Assembly: GCF_034702125.1 (NCBI RefSeq)
Contig: NC_085858.1
Location: forward strand, 54,967,624-55,031,623
From: Engraulis encrasicolus
Lineage: Eukaryota > Chordata > Actinopteri > Clupeiformes > Engraulidae
Direction: 5' to 3'
Length of the DNA: 64,000 bases
The number at the start of each line of letters is the position of its first letter. Position 1 is the first letter of the stretch. The position numbers and the translations under genes were made by a program. A model generated the notes under the pieces. The model ran no database searches. It was not told the origin of the DNA and worked only from the letters and a program-made list of their open reading frames with translations. This document shows, piece after piece, positions 10,825-22,564 of this stretch.

Positions 10825-12702
10825 CAGTGATTCTCAAACTGAGGGCCAGGGCCCACTGGTGGGCCGCGAAGGTATTCCAAGTGGACCTAAAAATCTAAAT
10901 AATTTGATAAAAACGTTTTAAAAAACGTGTTGCTGTGTTGCTGTTGACTATTCATTTGAGTTATGGGTCATTCCACGCCAAATCAACAAGTGCCCGCGCA
11001 CTTAGGTCTCAAAAAATTCTGAAAATATTACCAAGTGTACCCATGGTACTTAAGAGAAACACTGTACATTTATTTGAATGTAAGATGTATACTCTCCGTG
11101 TTACAGCCAATTTTACTGGGGGAGGGGGGTGCCCATTTTGTTCACACTCTTTTTTTTTCAAAGTTCACAAGCCCCTAGCTCAATAACTGAACCATGTAGG
11201 AAGCTCAAATTTGGCATGCTGGTACATAGATAGGAATAGTTTGTTGCTAAACTGACAGTTTTGGTCTGTATGATCCTGCATTGTCATAGCATTCCCTCAA
11301 AGATGATGCAAATTGTACTGGAGTTTTGGCTGTGCTCTGTTTAGGCCTTCAAAAGACATATTTGTGCCCAACATAGCCTCTTGATTTTTTTCCCTTGTAG
11401 AGACAAGTAGGAACACTCTCATAAAAAGCTATAAATAGAAAGGAAACCCCATCAGTTTTTGAAAAGAAGACCTCACAAGTCTGACAAATCATTTTGGGTG
11501 TCATTTTCAGAGCTCCAGAACCCCTTGTGGGATTGTCCACAGATTTTTATTTTATTTTTTTCTTCATTCTCCATGAATTCTTCTTTTTAAAAATGCCAAT
11601 GAGACTTGTCTTATGTGATGTTTTCTTTTGTAATTTCGAACCTGAACATGGGCAACATGCACATTGAGGGCAATATGTTTTCTATGCGCTTCTTCTGCTG
11701 CCATCTGCTGGTCAAAAAAAGTAACAACATGACTCCTTGTGCCTGACCTACTGTCTCTTTTGGTGTGCGAACCTGCTCCCACATTGAACGCTCCTGAAAT
11801 CATTGAAATTGAAAGGGATACCTGCACCCCTGCACAGGGACTCTCGGGTGATCATGTCTGGGCAAAATTTGCATTTGATTATTTAGTCTTTACATGAAAT
11901 GTTATCGAAATCATGTTGCTCTATTTTTGCATTTTGCCCATGTTCAGGGTGGAAATTACAAAAGAAAACATCACATAAGACAAGTCTCATTGGCATTTTT
12001 GAAAAGAAGACTTCATGGAGAATGAAGAAAAAAATAAAATAAAAATCTGTGGACAATCCCACAAGGTGTTCTGGTGCTCTGAAAATGACACCCAAAATGA
12101 TTTGTCAGACTTGTGACGTCTTCTGGTCAAACACTGATGGGGTTTCCTTTCTATTTATAGATTTTTATGGGAGTGTTTCTACTTGTATCTACAAGGGAAA
12201 AATATCATGAGGCTATGTTGGGCACAAATATGTCTTCTGAGGGCCTAAACAGAGCACAGTCAAAAACTCCAGTACAATTTGTATCGTCTTTGAGGGAATG
12301 CCATGACGGTGCAGGATCATACAGACCAAAACTGACAGTTTAGCAACAAACTATTCCTATCTATGTACCAGCATGCCAAATTTGAGCTTCCTACATGGTT
12401 TAGTTATTGAGCTAGGGGCTTGTGAACTTTGACAAAAAAAAGAGTGTGAACAAAATGGGCACCCCCCTCCCCCAGTAAAATTGGCTGTAACACGGAGAGT
12501 ATACATCTTACATTCAAATAAATTTACAGTGTTTCTCTTAAGTACCATGGGTACACTTGGTAATATTTTCAGAATTTTTTGAGACCTAAGTGCGCGGGCA
12601 CTTGTTGATTTGGCGTGGAATGACCCTTATATGGTTTATTGGGTCAGAGGTGGGCCCCCGAACATATGTGAAAATTTCAAGTGGTCCCCAAGTTGGAAAC
12701 TG
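10825..12702. mobile_element. Degenerate hAT-like element split by a fold-back element
   Basis: The left end CAGTGATTCTCAAACTGAGG and right end CCCCAAGTTGGAAACTG are imperfect inverted copies of a hAT terminus. Tccaagtggacc and caagtggtcccc lie just inside them. No clean target duplication remains. The fold-back at 10965-12626 lies inside. Confidence 0.45.
10965..12626. mobile_element. Large fold-back (palindromic) DNA element, 1.66 kb
   Basis: Arms of about 688 bp (10965-11652 and 11938-12626) are inverted copies at high identity. Both start GGGTCATTCCACGCCAAATC. A 285-bp spacer separates them. TTAT lies directly on both sides (10961-10964, 12627-12630), suggesting a 4-bp target duplication. 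No transposase reading frame is recognisable, so the superfamily is undecided. Confidence 0.85.
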
Positions 12703-12719
12703 TTGGGAACCCCATCCGG

Positions 12720-14970
12720 CAGATAATACATTTACAGTGCGGGCCGGCCCCTCTGATGACTGCCGCCCTGCCTGTCAGGTGGAGTCATGGGACAGGCCGC
12801 GTCCAGAGTCGGTGGGGTGGTGGGGTGCGGGGTGGGAGGTTGATGGCGGATGCAGGACGCATGTGAGAGTCGTTTGCTCGGGTTCATGAAGGGCTGGCTG
12901 GCGGGCTGGGCCGAGTCGTGTGAGGTTACAAACAAGCACAGGCCCAGCCAGGCACAGGCCCAACCACAGCATTGGTTGCAGTGACAGATGTAGGTCATGC
13001 TGTATATTTACAGTTATATAGTAAATCTTGTGCTTATTTCGGGTACTTAAGGAAGTAGTGAAGTGCATTCTCGTGGCCAAATGTGCCCTTGCAATATTTT
13101 TGGCTAATGAGATGCACCTCATTGCATCATTTTAACCACCAAACACTTCCAAAAAATAGCTATAACACCATCACACTGTCCAAAAACAGGTCTCTTGTAT
13201 GCCTCAGAATGAAAAGAGATTGAGCTAAGATGGTTTGGACTAGGCCAATGACATCTAGCGTGGGCCGACATTGAGAGTCGAATAAGGAGGAACCAAGAAT
13301 TCTTTGTGTCAGCCAGCTACTGTGCACATCAAATGGTTTCAACAGGGGTGTGCCTCAGGAAATCTTATACCAACCACGGACACTTCCAAATTCTCCTTCC
13401 ACAGACTTGAGCCCACAGATATACAGATGACTATGTACAGAAGAAATACATGCTATGTGTCTATGGGTGAGCACACAGAAACAAAATACATTAGGCAACT
13501 TTTATTCAATGGAGGGCGGTGTCTCGATTTCTCACATGAGAGAATGTCAGTGACTAATGATAGAGTAGCCAAGTGTAACTAGTCTAACTCAAAATGTTTA
13601 AGTAGCAATTTACACCGGATGCTTATTGTATAGGACAATGAATACCTTACAGTGATACAGGCTTGTGGTCTCCTCACAGCATCTTCCTTGTGGTGCATTG
13701 TAGGCCTACAGTAAGAAGGAAACCTCAGGCCTATTTGAGATTGATCTTTGTGAGAAACAGAATCGAGATGCCTAATTGTAACAGGCCAACACTGAAAATG
13801 TCTTTGGTGAGACTGGCACCAGTTTTCACACCAAGGCCCCTAACATAGCCAATCACCAACACTGATGATGACGAGGAAAATATCAACGATGTGGCAGAAA
13901 TTGTTCTATCTTTCCCCAGTTCCAGCAAGGTTATACAACATTCCCTACACTAGAACTACACATATTGCAAAATATGTGTCTATTACTATGAAATCAAGCA
14001 CTTAAAATGTAATCGCACACTCTTGTCTTGCTTTAAATGCAAATGCAGGGGTGTGCCCATCAACATATGGGCTGAGATCAAAACATACAAATTCAATCCA
14101 CACCGTATGTGATTGTATTGTGATGATAAACAGCAAACCATCTGCAACTACCTACCCGTACCATTGCCCTGATTAGCAATGCCATTGACTGGCTATTGAT
14201 CAAAGGAACTCCAGTGCCATTCATGTTGACAGTATCCAGACTCCACCCAAACACTGCGCCGATGTATGCAACAATTTGCCATGAAAGTACCGAGTTTATT
14301 CCCTAATAATTGAAAGGCCTTGCACAATAGCATTATACACTCACAGTCTGCTGGTCATACACACTGCGTTACTGTTTGTTAGAGAGAGGAGAATAATCTT
14401 ATCTAAGTAGATATACTGTGGGAAACGTTTAATGCCACAAAAGCCAACTAATAAAACGGCATTTTACATAAACCATAGAATCTAATGCATTTAAGTGCCA
14501 AGGCTGACTTCACTGGCTAGACAGTCTCGTGCGCTTAGTTACAATGATGCAACATGTTATCTTTGATAGTGTACAAATGTAACAAATTGTCATGGTCAGT
14601 TAGCTCCTGTGCAGCTAGTATGTTAGCTTGGTGGGTGATGCAGGGATTTAATAGCGGTATGCTAACTCGGGGGACACCTAAAAAATAATACACGAAAAGG
14701 TCAAAGTTGGCATTGGCAACCCTTTAGTTAGACAGCAGTTTTTGTGACTCTTCATTGCCACTGGTCTGTCTTGGTTAACGGTCTTGCTAACTGGTTTCAT
14801 ATCCTTTCTACAGGCCTATCTTGCACCCCATACAACTTCCCGATTCGAATAAAAAACGAGATCACCCTCAAACTAGCTGGTCAGCTAAGCAACTGGACCC
14901 GAGCAGTCCACACCCTCCACAGCAGGCCCTGAAAACAATCAGCGACCTTGATGTGACTCTCCCCTCCCAT
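12720..14970. other. No gene or repeat family recognised
   Basis: Moderately AT-rich sequence. Short ORFs on either strand show no domain or codon pattern I can support. Confidence 0.5.
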
Positions 14971-14978
14971 CAACTCAC

Positions 14979-15085
14979 CCACGTCCCGCGTGGCTGCGCG
15001 CTCAGTCCGCCTGGACGCCCAGGGGGGTCTTGTCAGCGGCCCCCCCACAGCTCCGGTTCTGGAACTACTTCCTCCGTTGAATAAG
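14979..15085 (-). other. tbc1d10b: Candidate non-coding first exon of tbc1d10b
   Basis: A GC-rich, CpG-containing block on the minus strand ends in GACGTGG|GTGAGT at 14979/14978, a near-ideal donor. It would pair with the acceptor at 8000 across an intron of about 6.98 kb. The upstream limit is not defined. The same block also has a good plus-strand donor (ATAAG|GTAAGA at 15085/15086), so a divergent transcript is possible. Confidence 0.4.
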
Positions 15086-15469
15086 GTAAGACGATCCCAG
15101 GTAAATAATATTGTCAACTCTTCTCCACACAGGCTTGCTAACGGGGTAAGTTTTGAGTTGAAAAGATGAGTTGAAAAACAAACGTCTCCCCCACCAATAT
15201 GATTAGCTTGTTTGCTGACTAGCTTTCTGTCTAGCACCGTTAGCTAACAAGCAGGGTGGTTGGCTACTTTAGCTAACAAGCTGGCTTGTGGGTTCCGCAT
15301 CGTTTATGGCCAAAACACATCGAACGCAGACGTCTCCTTCAGTTCGTGTTCATCTGTTGGCTCTGCCAATCAGCCTTTACTTATTTAAATCCTTTGCTCA
15401 GATCAGACAGTTCGATTCATAGGGATGATGAGACGATTTGACACATCCCTTTGCCGTCTGTATTTCCTG

Positions 15470-15600
15470 CTGGAAGTCACTCTGACAGCGACGTGCGCGC
15501 ACCCGCGCTTGCAGCCGGGTTCTTTTCCTTTCATCACAACATGTCATTCAGGCAGTCGGGGACGCGCCCAATGCACTTGTTACACCCAGAGGGTCAGGTA
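15470..15600. promoter_or_regulatory. Small CpG-rich promoter-like patch upstream of tbc1d10b
   Basis: CpGs cluster in an otherwise CpG-poor region (gcgacgtgcgcgcacccgcg and ggggacgcgcc). Together with 14979-15085 this fits the promoter of a minus-strand gene. No TATA box is seen. Confidence 0.35.
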
Positions 15601-15720
15601 TTAATAACATATAAAGGCTACTATCTCCCTATAACAAACACCTTAATCCATAGATACAATCCATATAAACCCATTTCATTGCAAAGAATGTCTGCTTTTC
15701 GATGCATATCCATGCCTTAA

Positions 15721-16077
15721 AGGTGCACTGTGTAATGTTTTTAGTAGGCTAGTTTATTTCCAGAATTCATGCTGCTGCCCATTCCCTAATGTTACCTTTT
15801 TCATGAGTACTTACCACCACCATCAAATTCTAAGTATTCATTATGACTGGGGAAAATTGCACTTTTCATACATGAAAAGTGGGCTGTTCTCCGTGGTCCG
15901 CCATTTAGAATTTCCAGAAATAGGCATTTTATACTTACTGAACTGGTCATACTAGTAAATATTGATTCATTAACTAGTAAATATTCATGAAAAGATCAAA
16001 TTTGGCAGTAGACCCCACAATTTCACTGAACAGCGTAGTTGCAATACCTACTCTGGCCACCATCTTACAGTGCATCT
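15721..16077. mobile_element. MITE flanked by TTAA
   Basis: Ends AGGTGCACTGTGTAA and TTACAGTGCATCT are inverted. TTAA abuts both sides (15717-15720, 16078-16081), the target duplication used by piggyBac and Kolobok transposons. It is about 357 bp with no ORF. Confidence 0.75.
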
Positions 16078-16284
16078 TTAAAGATTACAAATGGCAATAC
16101 ATAGGCCTACCTTGTCAGTGAAATTTGGCTATGTTTACGATAGCCTGTGATGTCTTCAGTGTGATACATACGTGCCATAGGCACAGACTTTCTGCTGAAC
16201 ATTTTGACCCTGCACCATTCTCCATAGTTTGTTGTTTTGTCCTCAAATCAGTAAAAGATTTTAATATTGTAGCCTATAGGCCTA

Positions 16285-17040
16285 CAGTGAGAGGAAAAAG
16301 TGTGTACACCATTTTCAATGTCTTACATTTAAGTGTAAATGGGTCATAAACATGGCCTGATCTTCACGAACCGCAAGAGGGAACAAATGATGTATGCTTT
16401 AATTAATATCACCCAGACAATTACATTTTATCATGGTTTTATTGGCTATCAGATGTGAACATTTAACATTCACAGGGCAGCAAGGAATAAATAAGTGCAC
16501 CCTTTTTATTCAATAGGCGCTTTTGACCCTCCTTTAGCTGCAATAACCTTAAACAGATGTTTCCTGCAGCAGGTCAGAAGGACAATCTGGAAAAAATGCT
16601 GCACCATTCCTCTTTACAAAATTGCTGCACTCTTGTGGTCTTGCCTTATCTTCTCAATAGGGATTACATGTCAGGACTTTGACTGGGCTATTTCCAGAAC
16701 GTGTATTTTATTATGAAGCCAATCTGAATTTGAATTGCTTTTGATGGATTGTTGTCCTGCATCAGCACCCACCCTCTGTTACGCTTCAACTGTGTGACAG
16801 ACTACCTCTGTTTTTTCTGTAAAATGTCTCTACAACATTGTGAGTTCAATGCTCCACTCGTGATAGCAAACTGACCAGGCCTATAGTACCCCCATATGAG
16901 GATGTACTGCAACCATAGGCCTGCTTAAAATATGGTGGAGATGTGGTTTTAGTGAAGGTGTGGCCCTCCAATTCCTCCCCCCCAACACATGACATTGTGT
17001 GTTCCCCTAACAAAACAACTTTGGCCTTGGCACTTTCTCA
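16285..17040 (-). pseudogene. Tc1/mariner fragment: one terminus plus antisense transposase C-terminal half
   Basis: TA precedes CAGTGAGAGGAAAAAGTGTG. The following 750 bp align with the left arm of the fold-back at 46451-48081, including tttgactgggctat and actgtgtgacagactacctc. In minus-strand sense this is the catalytic C-terminal part of a Tc1-type transposase, broken by stops and frameshifts. The other terminus is missing. Confidence 0.75.
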
Positions 17041-17071
17041 GGTGCAGGTGCAGGTGCAGGTGCAGGTCCAA
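17038..17071 (+). repeat. (GCAGGT)n hexanucleotide repeat
   Basis: About five units of CAGGTG. Confidence 0.85.
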
Positions 17072-17081
17072 GTGCAACAAT

Positions 17082-17272
17082 GGCTACGTTTACATGACGT
17101 TTTTAATTGCGAATTCATATTTCAGAATTAAATAGTTCAGTTGAGTTTACGTTGATCTTTCATTTAATTCCGAATTGTGAAGTGTTTCCATTGGCGTTTT
17201 CAAAGTGGAATTAAGCTTTATTCAGAATTAAAGTGAGTTAATTCTCAATTAAATGTGTCATGTAAACGTAGC
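17082..17272. mobile_element. MITE with ends GGCTACGTTTACATGAC
   Basis: The left end GGCTACGTTTACATGAC pairs with the right end GTCATGTAAACGTAGC. The interior is AT-rich with repeated GAATTAA. About 190 bp, non-coding. Confidence 0.8.
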
Positions 17273-18120
17273 AAATGTCTTTTTCAACATTAGCTTGGGA
17301 TCCAAGATTTTGTCAATGAACTGCAGTTCCCTGTAGGCCCGGAGGCATTCAAGCCACCCCCCCAATCCTAATCTTATACCACCACTGGCTGTTGTGGACA
17401 AGGCAAAATTAGACCTATAATACTCGTCATTCTGCAGGGTAAATTTAAATGTGTTATACCACATCCATGGCTATGAAAGGTGCTAAACACTAACAAACTG
17501 TGAATTCTAAAGCAATAATGTCTGCAGAGTTACATCCTTTTCAGCTGTTGCCCAGAAGGATGTCACTATTCATGCCAAGTCCACCACAATTTGAACCAAT
17601 TACTTTGGCCATAATTGTTCCAGTCAGGTTAGAGGACATTTCATGGAAATTCATGGTCTTGCATCGCATGATCTCAGCAGTTTGTGAGCATACCATGGGT
17701 TGTAAAGATGACGTTGCATGGTTTGAGCACTGCAAGCTCTAGACAGGGCTTATGCATTTGTTTTGAAGTCAGCCCCTGGGCAAAAGGAGAACCAAACTTA
17801 TTAGCCTCAGATGAGGAGTAATTACGACTGCTCCATGCCTCCATATTTAAAAAAAAAATGATATAATAAAAAACATATGAGAGAACATTCACTGAATCAA
17901 ACCTTGTTTTGCTATGTCACGCTACATCACGTTGGACATGGGGTTAGGATGAAAAGCACAAGCTCTAAATACACATACGTATAATACACACATTTGTATT
18001 GAAGCAAACCAAGACATGGCCATGACAAATTGCACATGTGGTCTTGGGGTACATGCATTTGTTTTCTGAAGCCAATATCTGAGCATGTGGACCCATATAC
18101 GTAATTTGTCCCTGGAAATG
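17273..18120. other. No gene or repeat recognised
   Basis: AT-rich intergenic DNA without a supported feature. Confidence 0.5.
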
Positions 18121-18123
18121 CTT

Positions 18124-18201
18124 TCATTACTCTGGCCTCCAAGCTGCTCTCATTACTCTGGCCTCCAAGCTGCTCTCATTACTCTGGCCTCCAAGCTGTT
18201 T
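18124..18201 (+). repeat. 26-bp tandem repeat, three copies
   Basis: The unit TCATTACTCTGGCCTCCAAG plus CTGCTC is repeated three times without mismatch until the last few bases. Confidence 0.9.
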
Positions 18202-18776
18202 CACAGTGTTTCACTTAAACAGGACAGCAGTTATTCACCAAATCCTCAGGCAGTTATTGCGTCGATGAAAGACATTATAAACCCCCTTTCTTGGGTGAAA
18301 AAAGTTGCAAAACAACTAAATACAGCTGTAACATATGTGTATAATGTATCATACACACATTTGCCGTGAAGCAGACAACAAACATGTTCAATGATGGTTC
18401 GGTTTACTGATGTGCAGCCATTCTATGTCTGGTTTTTGACCTCCTTAAAAGGCAATTCTTATGTGATAAATGAACAGTGTCATATCTCTGCCATCACAAC
18501 CTAATTGTTTTTATTGCATTTATCTGTATTTATTATGAGGTTATGTGATCAACACAGATTAGCACGTAGGTTACTTGTGAAAATATTTAATAAAATAGAA
18601 ATCCAATATTCCTTGGATTTGTGTAGGCCCGCCCACTCATCCAGAGCAATCAACGGCCTTCAGAAGTGGCCTAATGAATAACACTGTGTGAAATCCACAG
18701 CATGAATATAAATCACCTAACAGCTGTTCTGCTAGGCTTTTCCCGCAAGGCTTTAAAAAAAATGATGTGAAATTAT

Positions 18777-19205
18777 TAGTGGTGTCAACAATGATCGATT
18801 CGGCGGTGCAATCCAATGCGAAGCATGGACGATCCAGAATCAACCCGGCAAGTTCCAGAATCGATCCGGCAATTTTTTTACGTTTCAATTACTTCCATGG
18901 ATATTTCGGGAGCAAATGAATGTTAAATTCAATAAAAGCACTTCAAAACATTGCAAGATTGATACAGACTGATACAGAAAACAGCCAATGAATTGTTGCT
19001 CAGTATCTGACTACTTGTAGCTATTGCCTCATCATGACTGATTAAACATTTGCTTTGCTTTCAGTAGAAATGTAATGCATTGCAATGCATTGTAGAATTG
19101 AATCAGATCGGATCGGATTGCATAGAATCGAATTGAATGGAATCGCTACCTCCGGAATCGTGATCGAATTGGATCGTGAGGGCAGTGCCAATCCACACCA
19201 CACTA
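18777..19205. mobile_element. Non-autonomous hAT element with 8-bp target duplication
   Basis: Ends TAGTGGTGTCAACAATG and CCAATCCACACCACACTA are imperfectly inverted. GAAATTAT flanks both sides exactly (18769-18776, 19206-19213). The interior is rich in GAATCG/GATCGG words. 429 bp, no ORF. Confidence 0.85.
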
Positions 19206-19450
19206 GAAATTATACTCACTGGTGTGTGTTACAGTAATAGCGCTATACTGCCCTCTTCTGACAGCTAGTTCTGTCTCATCTTTCCTACATGTAGTTGTAG
19301 AATTTCGGAGTAGGCCTGAAGACAAAGCGAATTTTGACGGACCATTGCTGGTTCATATGGGTGTCCAAGTGCCAATGAAATAGTAATAAAAGCTGTCAAA
19401 TGTGCTTCTGTGCTGAAATTAAAAATGTAATGAAGTATCAACAATAATTA

Positions 19451-19680
19451 AGTAATCAACCAGTGCTCTCCCCCATCCTCCTCCATGACTGAGGTACCCT
19501 GAGCATTGTACCGTCCCACCGCACTGCTCCCCATGGGGCGCCACTGAGGGCTGCCCCCTTGCACGGGTGAGGCATAAATGCAATTTCGTTGTGTGCAGTG
19601 TGCAGTGTTCACTTGTGTGCTGTGGAGTGCTGTGTCACAATGACAATGGGAGTTGGAGTTTCCCAATGGGCTTTCACTTT
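19451..19680 (+). repeat. 5'-truncated tRNA-derived SINE
   Basis: From AGTAATCAACCAGTGCTCTC onward it is nearly identical to 52461-52680, but the tRNA-like head with the B box is missing. Confidence 0.85.
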
Positions 19681-20755
19681 CACAACAACTTAGCCTGACT
19701 TCTCCTGATAAAAAAAGACCTTCCAATGAAAATAAAATAAAATTAGGGCTGTTCTTTTTAATTTTATTTTCATGTCCATCATGGTGTGCTATTGCCTTGC
19801 ATTTACACGTAGATGCTAAAAGAAAGCCTAACACTTAAAGTTCACTTTGGCTTTGCCATCCTGAGCAGGGTGTTGGCAAAACTGTATTGTTATATTTTTG
19901 CCAGCAGATGGCACAGTTTTATATGACCTGAACCTAAAGCTTAAACCTTAAAGCTAACCTAAACCCTAAAGCTTTCATAGGCTATGTGTTTTTTGTCCCA
20001 AAATTAAGATGATTATTTATATACCTCTTTTACAATTTACATGTAAACCATGTTTTACATTGTATACATTTTTCTCACATTTATCAATTTAGATATATCA
20101 TATGTACTGACAGGAAGGAACATGTTTATATATTGCCATAAAATGCATGCCATACTTACATTTAAAGTGTAACCTACTGCAGCCTATTCATTAATATTCC
20201 AACAAGCATTAACATGAGACACTTTAAAAAAAAAACTTTATACAGATTATTCACACATCATTTTTATTTGTATTTCACTGTATATTCCACTAGGAGTGGA
20301 GGGACGGTCTTTAGTCCTATATGTGCCAGCAGACAGGCAAGGCAGTCCAATAAGCCTAAACCCTTCCAGCCTTCACCTATACCCCAGTCTTCAGGATGAC
20401 TGTTGTTCCAAGAAGACAGGAGTGGACTTGCTGGACATAGGTGAGAAACACACCTTGTTAACAGAGGCTTGGGATGGCAATGAGTCATCATGAGTAAAAT
20501 GTGGAGTCTTGATTGATGTATGGACTCATATTGTTATGAAGCATTAAAGGTGACATTGTTTGCCAAGCTTTCAAGATGCAGTACGTTTCCACAGGATTTC
20601 AGGAAATTCCTATCATTGGAATTTAAATATAGATGTTATTTTTTGGTGTTGTGTTAGTGTATATATCCTGGTGCACAATGTGCAGTGTAACACCAAGATA
20701 AGCACAATACATGGATGGATATCCAAATAAGTGAATGCTTAACTAAACACAGGGT

Positions 20756-20872
20756 ATGAAATCTTCAAGTTTCTCACAAACAAAAAAGTTGTCATCCTTA
20801 CCTGACATATTTTGTCGGTGAGACCTCTGTCTTCATCAGAGGGTCACCAAGAAACTTGAAGATTTGATATAA
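20756..20872. repeat. Imperfect hairpin element
   Basis: ATCTTCAAGTTTCT near the left end pairs with AGAAACTTGAAGAT near the right, and CCTCTG pairs with CAGAGG inside. Likely a small MITE. Confidence 0.6.
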
Positions 20873-20928
20873 CTTAAGACAAAGAACGTCATACAGCTAA
20901 GTGCAGGGTAGGCTACTCCATTCAATTA

Positions 20929-21066
20929 TTAAGCCCTTAGCGCAGAGCCCATGTTATAACCCTACTGTCACCAAACTTGTAATGGCTAGCCTATGTCTTA
21001 AGGCTCCTTGTAATGCCATAGCAATGTTGTTATGAATGAGTATTTTCAGCAAATAGTGAATTAGGG
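20929..21066 (+). repeat. Dispersed repeat, copy 1 of 3
   Basis: It shares CTTAGCGCAGAGCC, TAACCCTACTGTCACCAAA and GCAATGTTGTTATGA with copies at 35978-36170 and 44573-44760. All three are in the same orientation. Confidence 0.75.
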
Positions 21067-21084
21067 TTGTACAGGTAGATGTTA

Positions 21085-21140
21085 ATACCTGCCGGGCATT
21101 GGTGCCTGTCGCACCTCCTGCGGTGCCCATGGGTCAGCGA
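21085..21140 (-). repeat. 3'-tail fragment of the retroelement found at 30759-31440
   Basis: GGGCATTGGTGCCTGTCGCA through CCCATGGGTCAGC is the reverse complement, with few changes, of 31360-31407 at the end of the endonuclease-bearing fragment. Confidence 0.7.
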
Positions 21141-22560
21141 GAGAAACAAGACTTGTGACACAAACCTTCCACTTTATTGTATCAATAACAGGCAAACATA
21201 GGAAATACACATTCCTAAACTACCTGATGAATACACACGAGGTGCCTTCCTCAACCACCTTAGCAGGTAGCTGTAGCCTGTCAGATGTCATCAGGTGGTG
21301 TCCAACCTTCTCTGGGTGTTTCAGCCCTGAACCATGACACCCTCCAGCTGGTGGGCCCACAGTGAGTGGGAATAGGAATAATAATGTATTACAAAAATGT
21401 AAAAGGATTCATAGTAATTTCATACTAGCATGTAGGACATTTACATTTTTAACATTTATATTTTGACATTTCTTTGACTTGATGTCATTACATGTTTCAG
21501 CCACCAGGGGCTGTATCAGATTCTGTGTGTGGGGCCCTCACATACAAGGGGCCCAGGTAACTTAGTCCCATTTTACCCCTATTACGATGGCCCTGTGTAA
21601 TGGCCAAGCAATGTATAACCGAAAGTGTGTCCATGACCCACCCAGTGACATCTCCAACAATTCAGTTTTTCCGTTTTCTGCAACTGCTTTTTTGTGAAAC
21701 TATAATTAGTCTTGTGTTGTGAAACCCTCTCGGGAAAACAAAGGAGAAACAAATTGGCCGAGCTATTATGTTGGCAATACACATAATGCCTTTTAACATT
21801 ACATAACAAGAAGGTGACTCAGTTACTCCGGGTCTCTCCTTCTCTCCCTCTCTGGTCTACGGTGTAAATATTATGCAGATTGCTATGGAAAGAAAAGGAA
21901 TCTCTTTGTCATTGAGCCGTACGGCCACAACTCAGCTCAGCTCAGCGCCGCTCAGGGTTCCCCCTTCTACTGGCCCTCTTCCAGATGGGGAACACCCTGC
22001 TAACGGATGGAGGACTTTAACAGCCTCTACTACTCTGTTTTGTTTGAATGGGTGTTGCTATGATACTACAGATGTATGCACATTGTCTACACAGTCCTGG
22101 TCCTTCTGAGCAATTCTCCAACTTCTTGAGGTTTGGAAATGAAATTCTGCGGAACTGAAAGGGAAACCATACACATGCTTGTGTTGGGCTGTTGTGACAT
22201 TACTCCAGCAAATCTTAATCCAGTAGGCCTATAATGTCCCACTATATGCCAATGATTTGTGTTTAAAGGAAAAGCAATAGCACAGCTAACTCATTTACAG
22301 GGTTTCTGGTCAACATTTCCAGCTCAGATCTTGCAACACAGCCATTAGATGTAATGATTTGATTTCCCATCTTCATTACCATTAGTCATCGTTATTATGA
22401 CATTCGTAACCTTGACAGCAGCACAAGACAACTTCTTTGCCATGGAAATAATTTGTTATATTCAAATAATATAACCTGTTATAACTTCTGAGAACAGTGT
22501 TTATCAGTTCATCTGAACCTACAACATGCTTAAAAATACAGAGCAAGACAACACACTTCA
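21141..22560. other. No gene or repeat recognised
   Basis: Intergenic sequence between tbc1d10b and the 3' end of hsd3b7; nothing supported. Confidence 0.45.
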
Positions 22561-22564
22561 AAAG

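Noticed and set aside
15541..15600. Plus-strand coding exon starting MSFRQSGTRP
   Set aside because: The downstream GT (CAG|GTATTA) is a weak donor, the peptide matches nothing, and CpG richness is better explained by a promoter.
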